A stretch of 64,000 nucleotides of DNA from CAZPQK01 sp964588695 (GTDB lineage: Bacteria > Krumholzibacteriota > Krumholzibacteriia > WVZY01 > JAKEHA01), in the NCBI GenBank assembly GCA_964588695.1, contig CAZPQK010000014.1, positions 21,168-85,167 of the forward strand. The letters run 5' to 3'. Each line of letters opens with the position of its first letter. The first letter of the stretch is position 1. The notes under the pieces were generated by a model that saw nothing but the letters and a program-made list of their open reading frames with translations, ran no database searches and was not told the origin of the DNA. A program made the position numbers and the translations under genes. This document shows, piece after piece, positions 43,593-51,746 of this stretch.

Positions 43593-46500
43593 ATGACCTT
43601 TCGCAATGCTGTGGCGGCATTGAGCTTCATAGCCGTGCTGCTCTCTGTTTACGGTATCGGCGCCAGCATAGACACCGCCACTCCGCTCATCTTTCGACCA
43701 TCTCCCGACTATAAAATTGCGCCGGGGCCTGGGGTGCCCGACAAAGACACATTCGCGGGTCCGCAAGCAACGCCAAGCGAGTTGGATACGGTTTCCGTGT
43801 ACTCTTGGGATTTCGAAGGCGGAGGCGGCGCGGCGGACCCACAAGGGTGGACCGATCCGGCGCTAACCCAGGAGGCGTTTTTTCATGTCGATGACTTTGT
43901 TGGGCTATCGACGTTAGCACCTCTTGAAGGTACAAAGTCGTTGTGGTGTGGAACGCGCGGAACGTCGCCGCAGACCGATCACTACAATTCTGCTCCGGGA
44001 TACGGTAACGACTGGCGTCAGTTTTTCGAATCGGTTCCGTATGCAACCAGCGGTGATCTGACAATTTCATTTCTTGCCAGCTACGATTTGCTCGACTCCT
44101 CGGATGCCGTTGCGCTAGAAGTTCTTAGCGTAACCAATCGTTGGCGTGCAGCGTGGGTAGTCGCCGGGGCGGGCGCATCCGGCGAGTTGGTAACGGAAGT
44201 TATTCCGGCCGACAGTATCGGTGCCACGGTGCGCTTTCGATTCACGGTATACACCAACGGAAGTTTCAGCCATGAAGACGCGATTCTTTCCTCGGGCGGC
44301 GCGTTATTGGTGGATAGCCTCACAATCACAGACAACAGTGGCGTTGTCGATTTTCAAGACTTTGAAGCGGAAGCGGTGAATGACCTCGCCACCAGCGACG
44401 GCGACTGGTCCGCGGCCACCCAAGCGACTTACGCTGGCTTGGTGTCGGGGGCAGGTGTTGTTCAGGAAACCGGCAGTCCCAACAGTAGTAACTTCTGGGG
44501 CTTCTTTAGTGGCTCGCCGGACAACTACACATGTAACGGGTTTCCCGGTCAGCAGGTCGTGCCGTACGGCCCGCCGCAAGGCGATCTTGGAAATCCGTGG
44601 GAGTACGTTTACAACGAAGTTCGTTCGCCCTGGGTGCCGGTGGATTCACCACGAGCTCAATTGTCGATGAATATGTATCGTGATCTCGCGGTAGATGCTT
44701 TGGTGTTCCACGGGTGGCGGATCCGGTATCGAACCGGTGGCGTTGAGTCCGAGTGGCTGAGTAACGGGATGCTGTACTACAACGAAAGCACCGACTGGGC
44801 AACCGTCGAGTACGACCTCACCCAACTTGCGGCGACCGGTGTCGACGAGATGCAGATAAGCGTGTTCGTGTTTGATGGGGGCAACGCTTTTAGCTTTTTG
44901 GGATTCTCCGGCGAGTGTCACTCGCACGGTCCTTTGATTGACGATGTGACGTTGACGTTCTTAAGTGCGCCCTACGAGGTGACTAACGTCAACGATAGTG
45001 GTCCCGGTTCTTTACGCGATGTACTCGCCTCGGCGCATGCCGACTCGGCGGAAGTGTGTGTGACGTTTGCAATCCTCTCTGGCTCTCCTCCGTTCCGTAT
45101 CAGTCTGTTGTCGCCATTGCCCGCCATCACCAAGAAGATGACCATTGATGGATTCAGTCAGCCCGGCTCCAGTCCAAATGCGTCAACTTTTAAGCAGGTT
45201 AATACCGCTAACATCCCGATCGTTATCGAAGAATCTACGCTGTCGGTTCCTGTCGGGTTACAAATCGCAACTGACAGCTGCGTGGTTAAGGGGCTTGCAT
45301 TCTATAACAATTTTGGTTCGGCTGGTATCGACGAGGGTACTGCTATCTCTATTGTGGGAGACTACAATACCGTTTCGGGTTGTTACGTGGGAACCCAGCA
45401 GACTCTACCGATTGGCTCGAGCGATATCGAAACCGGGATCAGTATCAGCGGTAACGGTAATCAGATTGGCGGAATCCTGCCGGAGGACCGCATGCACATT
45501 GCAAGAGCACTCTCCGAGAACATTCTGGTTACGGGAGACGACAACCGCATTGAAGGCTGCATTATTGGTGTTGACCGCAGCACCAACGTTACGCCGATGG
45601 CGCCAGTCAATATCGATCTGTCCGGCGATTCTAATGTCATCGGATCTGCGGGGCAAGGCGGCAACGTTATTGCCAATGCCGACAACTTTGAGGTGCGGGT
45701 ACAATCCACGGGCAATGACAACATGATTGTCGGTAATAGGATCGGTACAACCCTCGACGGCAACAGCCGCTTCACCGATGCCAATCGAGGAATTAGCAAC
45801 AGCGGGTTAGGGACCACAATTGGAGGTTCCAACCCTGGAGAAGGCAACACGCTCGCGGGCGCGAGTACTGCGCCCATCTATAGCTCTGGTCGTCGTGCGA
45901 ACATACAAGGAAACAACGTCGGTCAGACCGACGGCGGCATCAACATCGATGGGGTAAGCAATAACTCCATCACCGTTCTGGGCGATACCACCTGGGTTAC
46001 CGACAATGTGGTGGCGAATAGCCTGTCTCATGGCATTGCTGCCGTCGGCGGCTTTACCCAGTGGGCAGGTATTGCCAACAACGACGTGTTTGACCACCCA
46101 AACGGCATCGGGATTGAGCTTGGGCTCGATGGGGTAGACACCAACGATCCGGGTGACGGCGACGGCGGCGTAAACCAGAAACTCAACAAGCCAGTGTTTG
46201 CCTCGGCGGTGCGTAGCGGCGGGGTAACGACCGTCACCGGGAACATCGATGTGCCCGCCGGTGGTGTTTACGAAGTAGCGTACTATCTCAACCGCGCTTG
46301 CGGGAGTCTCGGGGTCGGTCTGGCGGAGCAGTCGATGAGCGTCGTCGGCGCCGCCGGAAACTACTCGGTATTTCTTGAGCCGACCGAAGCCGGCAACGTC
46401 ACACCAGTCAACGTGTTTGGAGCGTTTGTGCAGGATGTTGACTGGTCGGAGGCAATCGCCGGGCGCTACTTGACAGCGACGACATTGGAATTCGCTAGCA

Positions 46501-47258
46501 TGGGGTCGTCGGTGTTTCGGACGTCGGAGACATCCGCGTGTGTATTAATCACCAATTCGCCGACGGGAACAAACGTCGTTGTCGATGTAGAAGACGGCGC
46601 AGGTAACACGCCGGCGATTCTTACCTTTGATGAAATCACGGGTGGCGGTGGCGTTACCACGGTCAGCGCGGGGACTGCGGGCTCGTGTCCGGCTGTTCCT
46701 GGCGCCTACCTGCTGGTGGATTCGATATGTTACGACATCGACACCGACGCAACTTACACCGGCAACGTGGAAGTTCGTTTGGCCTACGATCCGGTCGGAC
46801 TGCCAGTCCCCGAAAACGGGCTGCGCTTGCTCCACTACGATGGCGGCGCGTGGGTCGACATTACGACCAGTGTCGATACGGCGGGTGATCGTGTGGTCGG
46901 CGTGACCTCGTCGTTATCACCGTTCATGTTGGCGTATGATCTCGTCTCCAGTTCACCACCGACGCCGGTGGTTGCGGACAGGTTCGAGTTGATGCAGAAC
47001 ATTCCGAATCCGTTCAACCCAACGACCGTTATTCCCTTCAATGTTCCGCGGGGTGGCGCGCAGGTCTCGCTGACAATCTACGATGTGTCGGGCCGACGAG
47101 TTGTGGAGTTGGTCAATGGCTTCGTGGCGGAGGGTCGTCACGACATGGTCTGGACCGGTGTGGACTCACGCGGAGCGAGCGTCGCGAGTGGAATCTACTT
47201 TTATCGTTTGCGGTCGGGCGATGCCGTGGTCACCCGAAAGATGGTCCTTTTGAAATAG
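43593..47258 (+). CDS. Large secreted protein with parallel beta-helix region and C-terminal sorting domain
   Basis: A 1221-residue exported protein, with a signal peptide near AVAALSFIAVLLSVYGIGAS. Two lectin-like/choice-of-anchor beta domains follow (~65-250 and ~255-460; SWDFEGGGGAADPQGW and VVDFQDFEAEA). From ~465 a right-handed beta-helix region begins with VTNVNDSGPGSLRDVLASAH and KKMTIDGFSQPGSSPNA, with many N-x-I/V and G-N-x-I turns. The last ~90 residues (NIPNPFNPTTVIPFNVPRGG to VASGIYFYRL and a Lys-rich end) are a clear sorting domain of the type recognised by type IX secretion. It is probably surface-attached and may bind or cleave polysaccharide; no catalytic site was identified. 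It stands alone between two terminator-bounded regions. Confidence 0.88.
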   Translation: MTFRNAVAALSFIAVLLSVYGIGASIDTATPLIFRPSPDYKIAPGPGVPDKDTFAGPQATPSELDTVSVYSWDFEGGGGAADPQGWTDPALTQEAFFHVDDFVGLSTLAPLEGTKSLWCGTRGTSPQTDHYNSAPGYGNDWRQFFESVPYATSGDLTISFLASYDLLDSSDAVALEVLSVTNRWRAAWVVAGAGASGELVTEVIPADSIGATVRFRFTVYTNGSFSHEDAILSSGGALLVDSLTITDNSGVVDFQDFEAEAVNDLATSDGDWSAATQATYAGLVSGAGVVQETGSPNSSNFWGFFSGSPDNYTCNGFPGQQVVPYGPPQGDLGNPWEYVYNEVRSPWVPVDSPRAQLSMNMYRDLAVDALVFHGWRIRYRTGGVESEWLSNGMLYYNESTDWATVEYDLTQLAATGVDEMQISVFVFDGGNAFSFLGFSGECHSHGPLIDDVTLTFLSAPYEVTNVNDSGPGSLRDVLASAHADSAEVCVTFAILSGSPPFRISLLSPLPAITKKMTIDGFSQPGSSPNASTFKQVNTANIPIVIEESTLSVPVGLQIATDSCVVKGLAFYNNFGSAGIDEGTAISIVGDYNTVSGCYVGTQQTLPIGSSDIETGISISGNGNQIGGILPEDRMHIARALSENILVTGDDNRIEGCIIGVDRSTNVTPMAPVNIDLSGDSNVIGSAGQGGNVIANADNFEVRVQSTGNDNMIVGNRIGTTLDGNSRFTDANRGISNSGLGTTIGGSNPGEGNTLAGASTAPIYSSGRRANIQGNNVGQTDGGINIDGVSNNSITVLGDTTWVTDNVVANSLSHGIAAVGGFTQWAGIANNDVFDHPNGIGIELGLDGVDTNDPGDGDGGVNQKLNKPVFASAVRSGGVTTVTGNIDVPAGGVYEVAYYLNRACGSLGVGLAEQSMSVVGAAGNYSVFLEPTEAGNVTPVNVFGAFVQDVDWSEAIAGRYLTATTLEFASMGSSVFRTSETSACVLITNSPTGTNVVVDVEDGAGNTPAILTFDEITGGGGVTTVSAGTAGSCPAVPGAYLLVDSICYDIDTDATYTGNVEVRLAYDPVGLPVPENGLRLLHYDGGAWVDITTSVDTAGDRVVGVTSSLSPFMLAYDLVSSSPPTPVVADRFELMQNIPNPFNPTTVIPFNVPRGGAQVSLTIYDVSGRRVVELVNGFVAEGRHDMVWTGVDSRGASVASGIYFYRLRSGDAVVTRKMVLLK

Positions 47259-47340
47259 GGCACTGAAGAGCGTCCAGGCGGGATGAACATCGATGGCTTG
47301 GTGACACGACGTGTTGCTAAGCCGTTGGTGTAATTGGCGG

Positions 47341-47370
47341 TTGACGGCCGACGGGGCTTTTTCGTAGTAT
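47341..47370 (+). promoter_or_regulatory. Putative sigma-70-like promoter for tRNA-Phe
   Basis: TTGACG (47341-47346) and TAGTAT (47365-47370) are separated by 18 bases. The predicted start lies about 20 bases before the mature tRNA end. Confidence 0.5.
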
Positions 47371-47395
47371 CCGGTTCTGCCAAAGATTTGATGGT

Positions 47396-47471
47396 GCGAA
47401 GGTAGCTCAGTCGGTAGAGCAGGGGACTGAAAATCCCCGTGTCGGCGGTTCGATTCCGTCCCTTCGCACCA
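47396..47471 (+). tRNA. tRNA-Phe (GAA)
   Basis: A 76-base cloverleaf with encoded CCA. Acceptor GCGAAGG (47396-47402) pairs with CCTTCGC (47461-47467), followed by A and CCA. The D-arm has AGCTCAGTCGGTAGAGC, the anticodon loop CTGAAAA has GAA at 47429-47431, and the T-loop is GGTTCGATTCC. Closely resembles bacterial tRNA-Phe. Confidence 0.97.
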
Positions 47472-47608
47472 TTTTTTTGCAATGACTTAAGCGCTCAGGC
47501 GATCTACTTCCAGTTCATGTCACACTCAATGTCCACCAGTTACCCAACCTGGGTTCCCTGCGTGGCCGTTCAAGTGATGTCATATCGCACGCGATACGAA
47601 AGCGTGAG

Positions 47609-47642
47609 AAAAAAAGAGGCCCGAACCCATTGTTCGGACCTC
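47609..47642 (-). terminator. Minus-strand terminator after the broken chemoreceptor gene
   Basis: On the minus strand GAGGTCCGAAC (47642-47632) pairs with GTTCGGGCCTC (47626-47616) with one mismatch; a run of seven Ts follows (complement of 47609-47615). It lies 26 bases past the stop of the chemoreceptor remnant. Confidence 0.8.
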
Positions 47643-47668
47643 CATCGTTAAACAAGCGTGGGCGCTAA

Positions 47669-48073
47669 CTAGTACCGGTACTTACCCACCGCCGTTTGCA
47701 GGGCCGCCGCCATTGTTGCGAGCTCGCTTGACGCGGCGTTCACGTCTTTCGCGCCCGAAGTGGTTTCGTCCGATGCGCTGGCGACACCGGTTATGCTACT
47801 GGTGATCTCTGCGGTCCCTTTGGCTGCCTCTTCCATGGTGCAACCGATTTCATTGGTGGTAGCTGTCTGCTCTTCAACTGCGGCGGCGATCGTGGTTTGA
47901 ATTTCATTGATCTTACCGATGATTTCCGCGATCGCAGCGGTGGCATCTACGGCAGCTTTGGTGTCGTCTTGGATTGATTCAATCCGCTGCGAAATATCTT
48001 CGGTTGCTTTTGCCGTTTCCTTGGCAAGTTCTTTAACTTCGTTCGCCACCACAGCGAACCCTTTTCCGGCTGG
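47669..48073 (-). pseudogene. C-terminal fragment of a methyl-accepting chemotaxis protein
   Basis: The minus-strand frame reads AGKGFAVVANEVKELAKETA, then KATEDISQRIESIQDDTKAA and EEQTATTNEI, matching the conserved second half of the chemoreceptor signalling hairpin through the membrane-distal adaptation helix. About 130 codons remain. Just upstream of P-A-G-K-G-F, an in-frame TAG (complement of 48074-48076) stops the frame, and a weak resemblance to the hairpin tip (I-P-L-A-V-A-S-R) appears in another frame, suggesting a frameshift or deletion. No ligand-binding, HAMP or N-terminal signalling half is recognisable further upstream. A terminator still follows the fragment. GTG 48052 could initiate a short protein, but an isolated half-hairpin would not be a working receptor. 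Confidence 0.78.
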
Positions 48074-48140
48074 CTACGGCGAGGGGAATGCATTCGTCTA
48101 TGTCCCAAAAGTGTAGCCCCGACCCACATAGTTTTCTTCC

Positions 48141-48166
48141 AAGGCCAGCCACCGTGCTGGCCTTTT
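48141..48166 (+). terminator. Hairpin with T-run in the chemoreceptor remnant-YegP intergenic region
   Basis: AAGGCCAGC (48141-48149) pairs perfectly with GCTGGCCTT (48156-48164), with four Ts (48163-48166). No intact plus-strand gene ends just before it, so it may be a relic terminator of lost sequence. The rest of 48077-48313 shows no supported gene. Confidence 0.55.
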
Positions 48167-48313
48167 CTTGTCTTGCCCGCCGCGATGTCCAGTCGAGTCG
48201 GAACTCGTCGCCGCCCCAAAAAACGCTCTGGCAAGACCGGGAGTCCGTTGCTACACTTTTGCGCAACTAGGGTTCGATTCTCACACGACCTATAACCAGG
48301 AAGGACCAAGCTC

Positions 48314-48655
48314 GTGAAGAATCCCAAGTTCGAGATCTATACCGATAAAAGGGGCGAATTTCGTTTTCGACTTCGCGCCAAGAACGGCGAGCCGATTCTG
48401 GCCAGCGAAGGTTACACCAGCAAATCGGCCTGCAAGAATGGAATTGCTTCGGTAAAAACCAACTGTAAAGCCAACGCGCGCTTCGATCGCAAAAAGTCTC
48501 GCAGCAACAAATGGTTCTTTAACCTCAAAGCTGCTAATCATCGTGTCATTGGTACGAGCGAAATGTACAACTCCGAGTCGTCGTGTGAAAATGGCATAAA
48601 GGCCATCATGCGTGATGCCAAAGCCGCTAAGATTGACGACACGACTTCCGGTTAG
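48314..48655 (+). CDS. YegP-like DUF1508 protein with two repeats
   Basis: A 113-residue protein started at GTG 48314, with AGGAAGGA ending 8 bases before it. Two tandem DUF1508 units are visible: KFEIYTDKRGEFRFRLRAKN with SKSACKNGIASVKTNC, and NKWFFNLKAANHRVIG with SESSCENGIKAIMRDA. The family (YegP in E. coli) is small, cytoplasmic and of unknown biochemical role. The Omp85-like gene begins 3 bases after its stop, perhaps by chance of promoter sharing. Confidence 0.9.
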   Translation: MKNPKFEIYTDKRGEFRFRLRAKNGEPILASEGYTSKSACKNGIASVKTNCKANARFDRKKSRSNKWFFNLKAANHRVIGTSEMYNSESSCENGIKAIMRDAKAAKIDDTTSG

Positions 48656-48658
48656 ATC

Positions 48659-50050
48659 ATGCAAAAATTGTTGTGCTCTGTGGGCGCCGCCTTGCTGGCG
48701 GCGCTCATGGTTCTAACCCCCGGCATTGGCGGCGGCGCTCCGCAGGCTGCCGACACAATGAGCTTTTGGGGCCCGATTCCGGCGCCCAACGACTCCAACT
48801 CGGTCACCGTAACCAATCCCGAGCGACCGGCGTGGGAGTATCCCTTTTTGTTGCCCTACTACATCGTTGAAATTCCACTTCGCCTGACCTTTGCGGGGGT
48901 GGGCGCCGCATACATCTATTTGGACGAATCCCCGGTCCTGCCGTTCTTCAAACGGCTGTTCGGTCCCCGCATGGTGCCCTACGGTTTTCTCGCTAACTTT
49001 AGAGCCGGGGGACTGACCGGTTTCGGCGCGGGCGTCTCCCTGTACCACAACGAACTGTTTGGCCAGAACAACCGATTCAAGCTGCGCACGAACTACGCGG
49101 TGACCAACACCCAAGACTATTCTGTCGGAATGTTGATTCGCGATCGACAACCGACGCGGTTCGAGTGGGGCGTCGGCTATCGACTGCGTCCGCGCGCTCG
49201 GTACTTTGGAATCGGGCCGTCCGCGTTGGAGGAGAACGAATCCTTTTATACGCAGGAAACAGCGTGGGGAGGGTTGTCCGCCCATCGGGTACTAGTCGGG
49301 GACGTTTCGCTGGAAGCCAGTGCTGTGTATTCGAGTGTGGGGACACGAGGCCCGGACGACGATGGCGATACTCCGTTAGAGGCAAAGTTTGATTCCGCCG
49401 ATCGGCCTTTTGGATACAGCTATCGGTCCGAAGGCGTCACCGGTAGCATCGGCCTGGAGTACGACTCGACCGATGACACGGGCCGTCCCGAGACCGGTTC
49501 TGTTTTGAGCATAAAGTATTCGTGGTTTGAAGGGCGCGATGACAACGTAAAGTTTTCTGCAGTCAGGATCAACGCCGAAACGTTTATCGGCCTGTGGCAC
49601 CAGGAGCGTGCGCTTGCCCTGCGGGTGGTTAGCAACACCGTCACCAACGAATCTGACGACACCGCGATACCGTTCCAACGACTCATGACCAACGACGAGC
49701 CCGACTTGATGCGTGGGTTCCGCGATTTTCGATGGCGTGATGAGTCGATAACCGTCTTTACGGCGGAGTATCGGTTTCCCTGGTGGGCGTATCGACAGGC
49801 TGGGGGGATTGGTCTCGATATGTTCTTGTTTACCGATGTCGGCCAGGTCGCCTCGAAGGCGTTTGAAACCGGCGATCTGCAGTCGTCGTACGGTGTGGGT
49901 TGGCGTTTTGCGACACCGCGTGGATTCGTTGGTCGTCTCGACATTGGGTGGAGCGAAGAAGAGTGGGTAGTGCGTCTCGGCGCCGAACAGATGTTCCAGT
50001 ACGCGAAAGGAGGGCTGTTCAATGGTCGCGACAAGTCTGTTCTCCGTTAG
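48659..50050 (+). CDS. Omp85/BamA-like outer-membrane barrel protein (first)
   Basis: A 463-residue protein with a signal peptide (SVGAALLAALMVLTPGIGGG). After a short helical lead (~40-110), the rest is an Omp85-superfamily-like barrel (surface antigen D15 type): YGFLANFRAGGLTGFGAGVS, TGSIGLEYDSTDDTGRPETG and the conserved DLMRGFRDFRWRDE, corresponding to the (V/I)RG(F/Y) loop. No canonical POTRA repeats are evident. It could be a substrate-specific exporter pore or a patatin-like-associated barrel. It overlaps the next gene by 29 bases, and a second, related barrel is encoded three genes downstream. Confidence 0.82.
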   Translation: MQKLLCSVGAALLAALMVLTPGIGGGAPQAADTMSFWGPIPAPNDSNSVTVTNPERPAWEYPFLLPYYIVEIPLRLTFAGVGAAYIYLDESPVLPFFKRLFGPRMVPYGFLANFRAGGLTGFGAGVSLYHNELFGQNNRFKLRTNYAVTNTQDYSVGMLIRDRQPTRFEWGVGYRLRPRARYFGIGPSALEENESFYTQETAWGGLSAHRVLVGDVSLEASAVYSSVGTRGPDDDGDTPLEAKFDSADRPFGYSYRSEGVTGSIGLEYDSTDDTGRPETGSVLSIKYSWFEGRDDNVKFSAVRINAETFIGLWHQERALALRVVSNTVTNESDDTAIPFQRLMTNDEPDLMRGFRDFRWRDESITVFTAEYRFPWWAYRQAGGIGLDMFLFTDVGQVASKAFETGDLQSSYGVGWRFATPRGFVGRLDIGWSEEEWVVRLGAEQMFQYAKGGLFNGRDKSVLR

Positions 50051-51746
50051 CCGCCTGCCGGTCGCGTTGCGAATCACGGCGCTGTCGATCGCGGTGGTGG
50101 TGCTGTTTGGCGGCGAGGTGTTCGCGCGCGAGCCGCTGTCCGATGTCCCTGTGGCCTGGTACGAAAACGACCGCAACCACATTGCGAAACCAGAACCTCG
50201 TTACCCTAACCTGGCATGGGATCAAGCGAAAGACGCGGTGCTGCTTCCGCGCCAGCGAATGTTTAATCCGGTGCGGGGGCTTCGCAAACTCAGTGTTCCC
50301 TTCGGCGGTGACCCGGTTCTGCCTGCAGCCAACGTTAACGCGTTCGATGAGGTACTTAACTCGTCGTGGTTTACCAATCGTATTGGTATGCATTCGCTGA
50401 CCCCCGCGCAGGTAGCTAAAGGCCCGGGCGAGGGAGTCGGCCCCGACCGGTCGCAACCGTGGAAAGTAGTAAGCGCAAAGACTCAGGGTGTTACGCCCGG
50501 GTTCAACATTACCGACGCGACTGGTCAGGTCTACGTGATCAAGTTTGACCCGCCCGGATACTTAGGAATGACCAGCGCGGCGGCAGTCATTTCCAATCTC
50601 CTGTTATATGCCTGTGGATACAACACGCCGGAAGACTTCGTGGTAACGTTTAGTCGCGACGACCTGGTGTTGGGTTCCGATACCCAGGTTCGTGATATCA
50701 ACGGCAAGAAGCGCGCGATGACCGACGCCGACCTTGACGCCATCCTTGCCCGGGTAGACAAACTCCCCGACGGGCGCTACCTGTCGATTGCGAGCAAATT
50801 CCTCGCGGGAGAGTACATGGGGCCGTTCAATTACTATGGCCGCCGCGACGACGATCCCAACGACACCTTCGACCATGAACACCGCCGTGAGCTTCGCGGA
50901 TTGATGATCATTGCGAGTTGGATCAATCACTACGACACCAAGCAGCACAACTCACTCGACATGTACGTAACCGAAAACGGCAGATCGTTTGTCCGGCACT
51001 ATCTAATTGATTTCGCGAGCACCCTGGGTACCGGGGCTCGCGGACCTGTGCCTAAGTATGGTTACGAGTACACAATTGACTGGTCGGCGAAGTTGGCGCG
51101 AACATTCACCCTTGGTTTGCGCGAAGATCCCTGGCGCAATCAGGCTCCGCCGCCAGGCCTGGAGAGGGAGGTCGGCTTTTTTGTTAGCGACATCTACGAA
51201 CCGCACAAGTTTAATCCGTTGCAAACCAACACCGCGTTCGCTAACGCGACAAACCGCGATGGATATTGGGCCGCAAAGATTGTCGGCGCGTTTACCGACG
51301 AACATCTGCGCGCGATTGTGGCCAAAGGCGGATACCGACTTCAGGGGTCGGCAGAATACATGGCGCGCGTCTTGGGTGAGCGCCGCGACAAGATTACGCG
51401 TGAATACTTTGATCGTATCGCGCCGCTGGACTTTTTTGTCTGGCAAGGCGAGGCGGTTACGTTTAGCGATCTTGGCCAGAAATACCACACCTACCCCGGA
51501 ACGACGCCACGCTATGAGGCACGCTTGTTTACGGCCAGTGCCGACCGCGACCGACACAATCAAGGTCGTTGGCACGAGCTGGCCCAATGTGTCATTCCCG
51601 CGGATATTCTAAACGAGACGTTGGCGTCGGCCAGCGACAAGTTTGTCGGTATAGACCTGCGGGTGGATCGCGGCGAAGGCTGGAGTGCTCCGGTTACCGT
51701 CTACCTTTCGCCGCGGACGCGTAAGGTTATCGCGGTTGACCGATAA
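50022..51746 (+). CDS. Exported protein with kinase-fold-like (HipA-like) motif set, function unknown
   Basis: A 574-residue protein started at ATG 50022 behind AAGGAGG (50007-50013). A signal peptide or anchor (ITALSIAVVVLFGGEVFA) implies export. No family is recognised with certainty, but the motif order resembles protein/sugar-kinase-like folds: VYVIKFDPPG (Lys174, ATP lysine-like), NHYDTKQHNSLD (Asp305 and Asn310 with the five-residue spacing of HipA's catalytic Asp and Asn) and HYLIDFASTLG (Asp330, DFG-like). A FDHEHRRELRGL helix precedes the loop. Kinase-like activity in the periplasm or outside the cell would be unusual and need an ATP source. The overlap with an Omp85-like gene suggests co-translation. 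It could instead be an inactive fold. Confidence 0.6.
   Translation: MVATSLFSVSRLPVALRITALSIAVVVLFGGEVFAREPLSDVPVAWYENDRNHIAKPEPRYPNLAWDQAKDAVLLPRQRMFNPVRGLRKLSVPFGGDPVLPAANVNAFDEVLNSSWFTNRIGMHSLTPAQVAKGPGEGVGPDRSQPWKVVSAKTQGVTPGFNITDATGQVYVIKFDPPGYLGMTSAAAVISNLLLYACGYNTPEDFVVTFSRDDLVLGSDTQVRDINGKKRAMTDADLDAILARVDKLPDGRYLSIASKFLAGEYMGPFNYYGRRDDDPNDTFDHEHRRELRGLMIIASWINHYDTKQHNSLDMYVTENGRSFVRHYLIDFASTLGTGARGPVPKYGYEYTIDWSAKLARTFTLGLREDPWRNQAPPPGLEREVGFFVSDIYEPHKFNPLQTNTAFANATNRDGYWAAKIVGAFTDEHLRAIVAKGGYRLQGSAEYMARVLGERRDKITREYFDRIAPLDFFVWQGEAVTFSDLGQKYHTYPGTTPRYEARLFTASADRDRHNQGRWHELAQCVIPADILNETLASASDKFVGIDLRVDRGEGWSAPVTVYLSPRTRKVIAVDR

Noticed and set aside
49376..50182. Antisense open frame (268 codons) at the Omp85/kinase-like junction
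   Set aside because: The plus-strand genes have signal peptides, strong ribosome sites and barrel motifs; the antisense frame has none.
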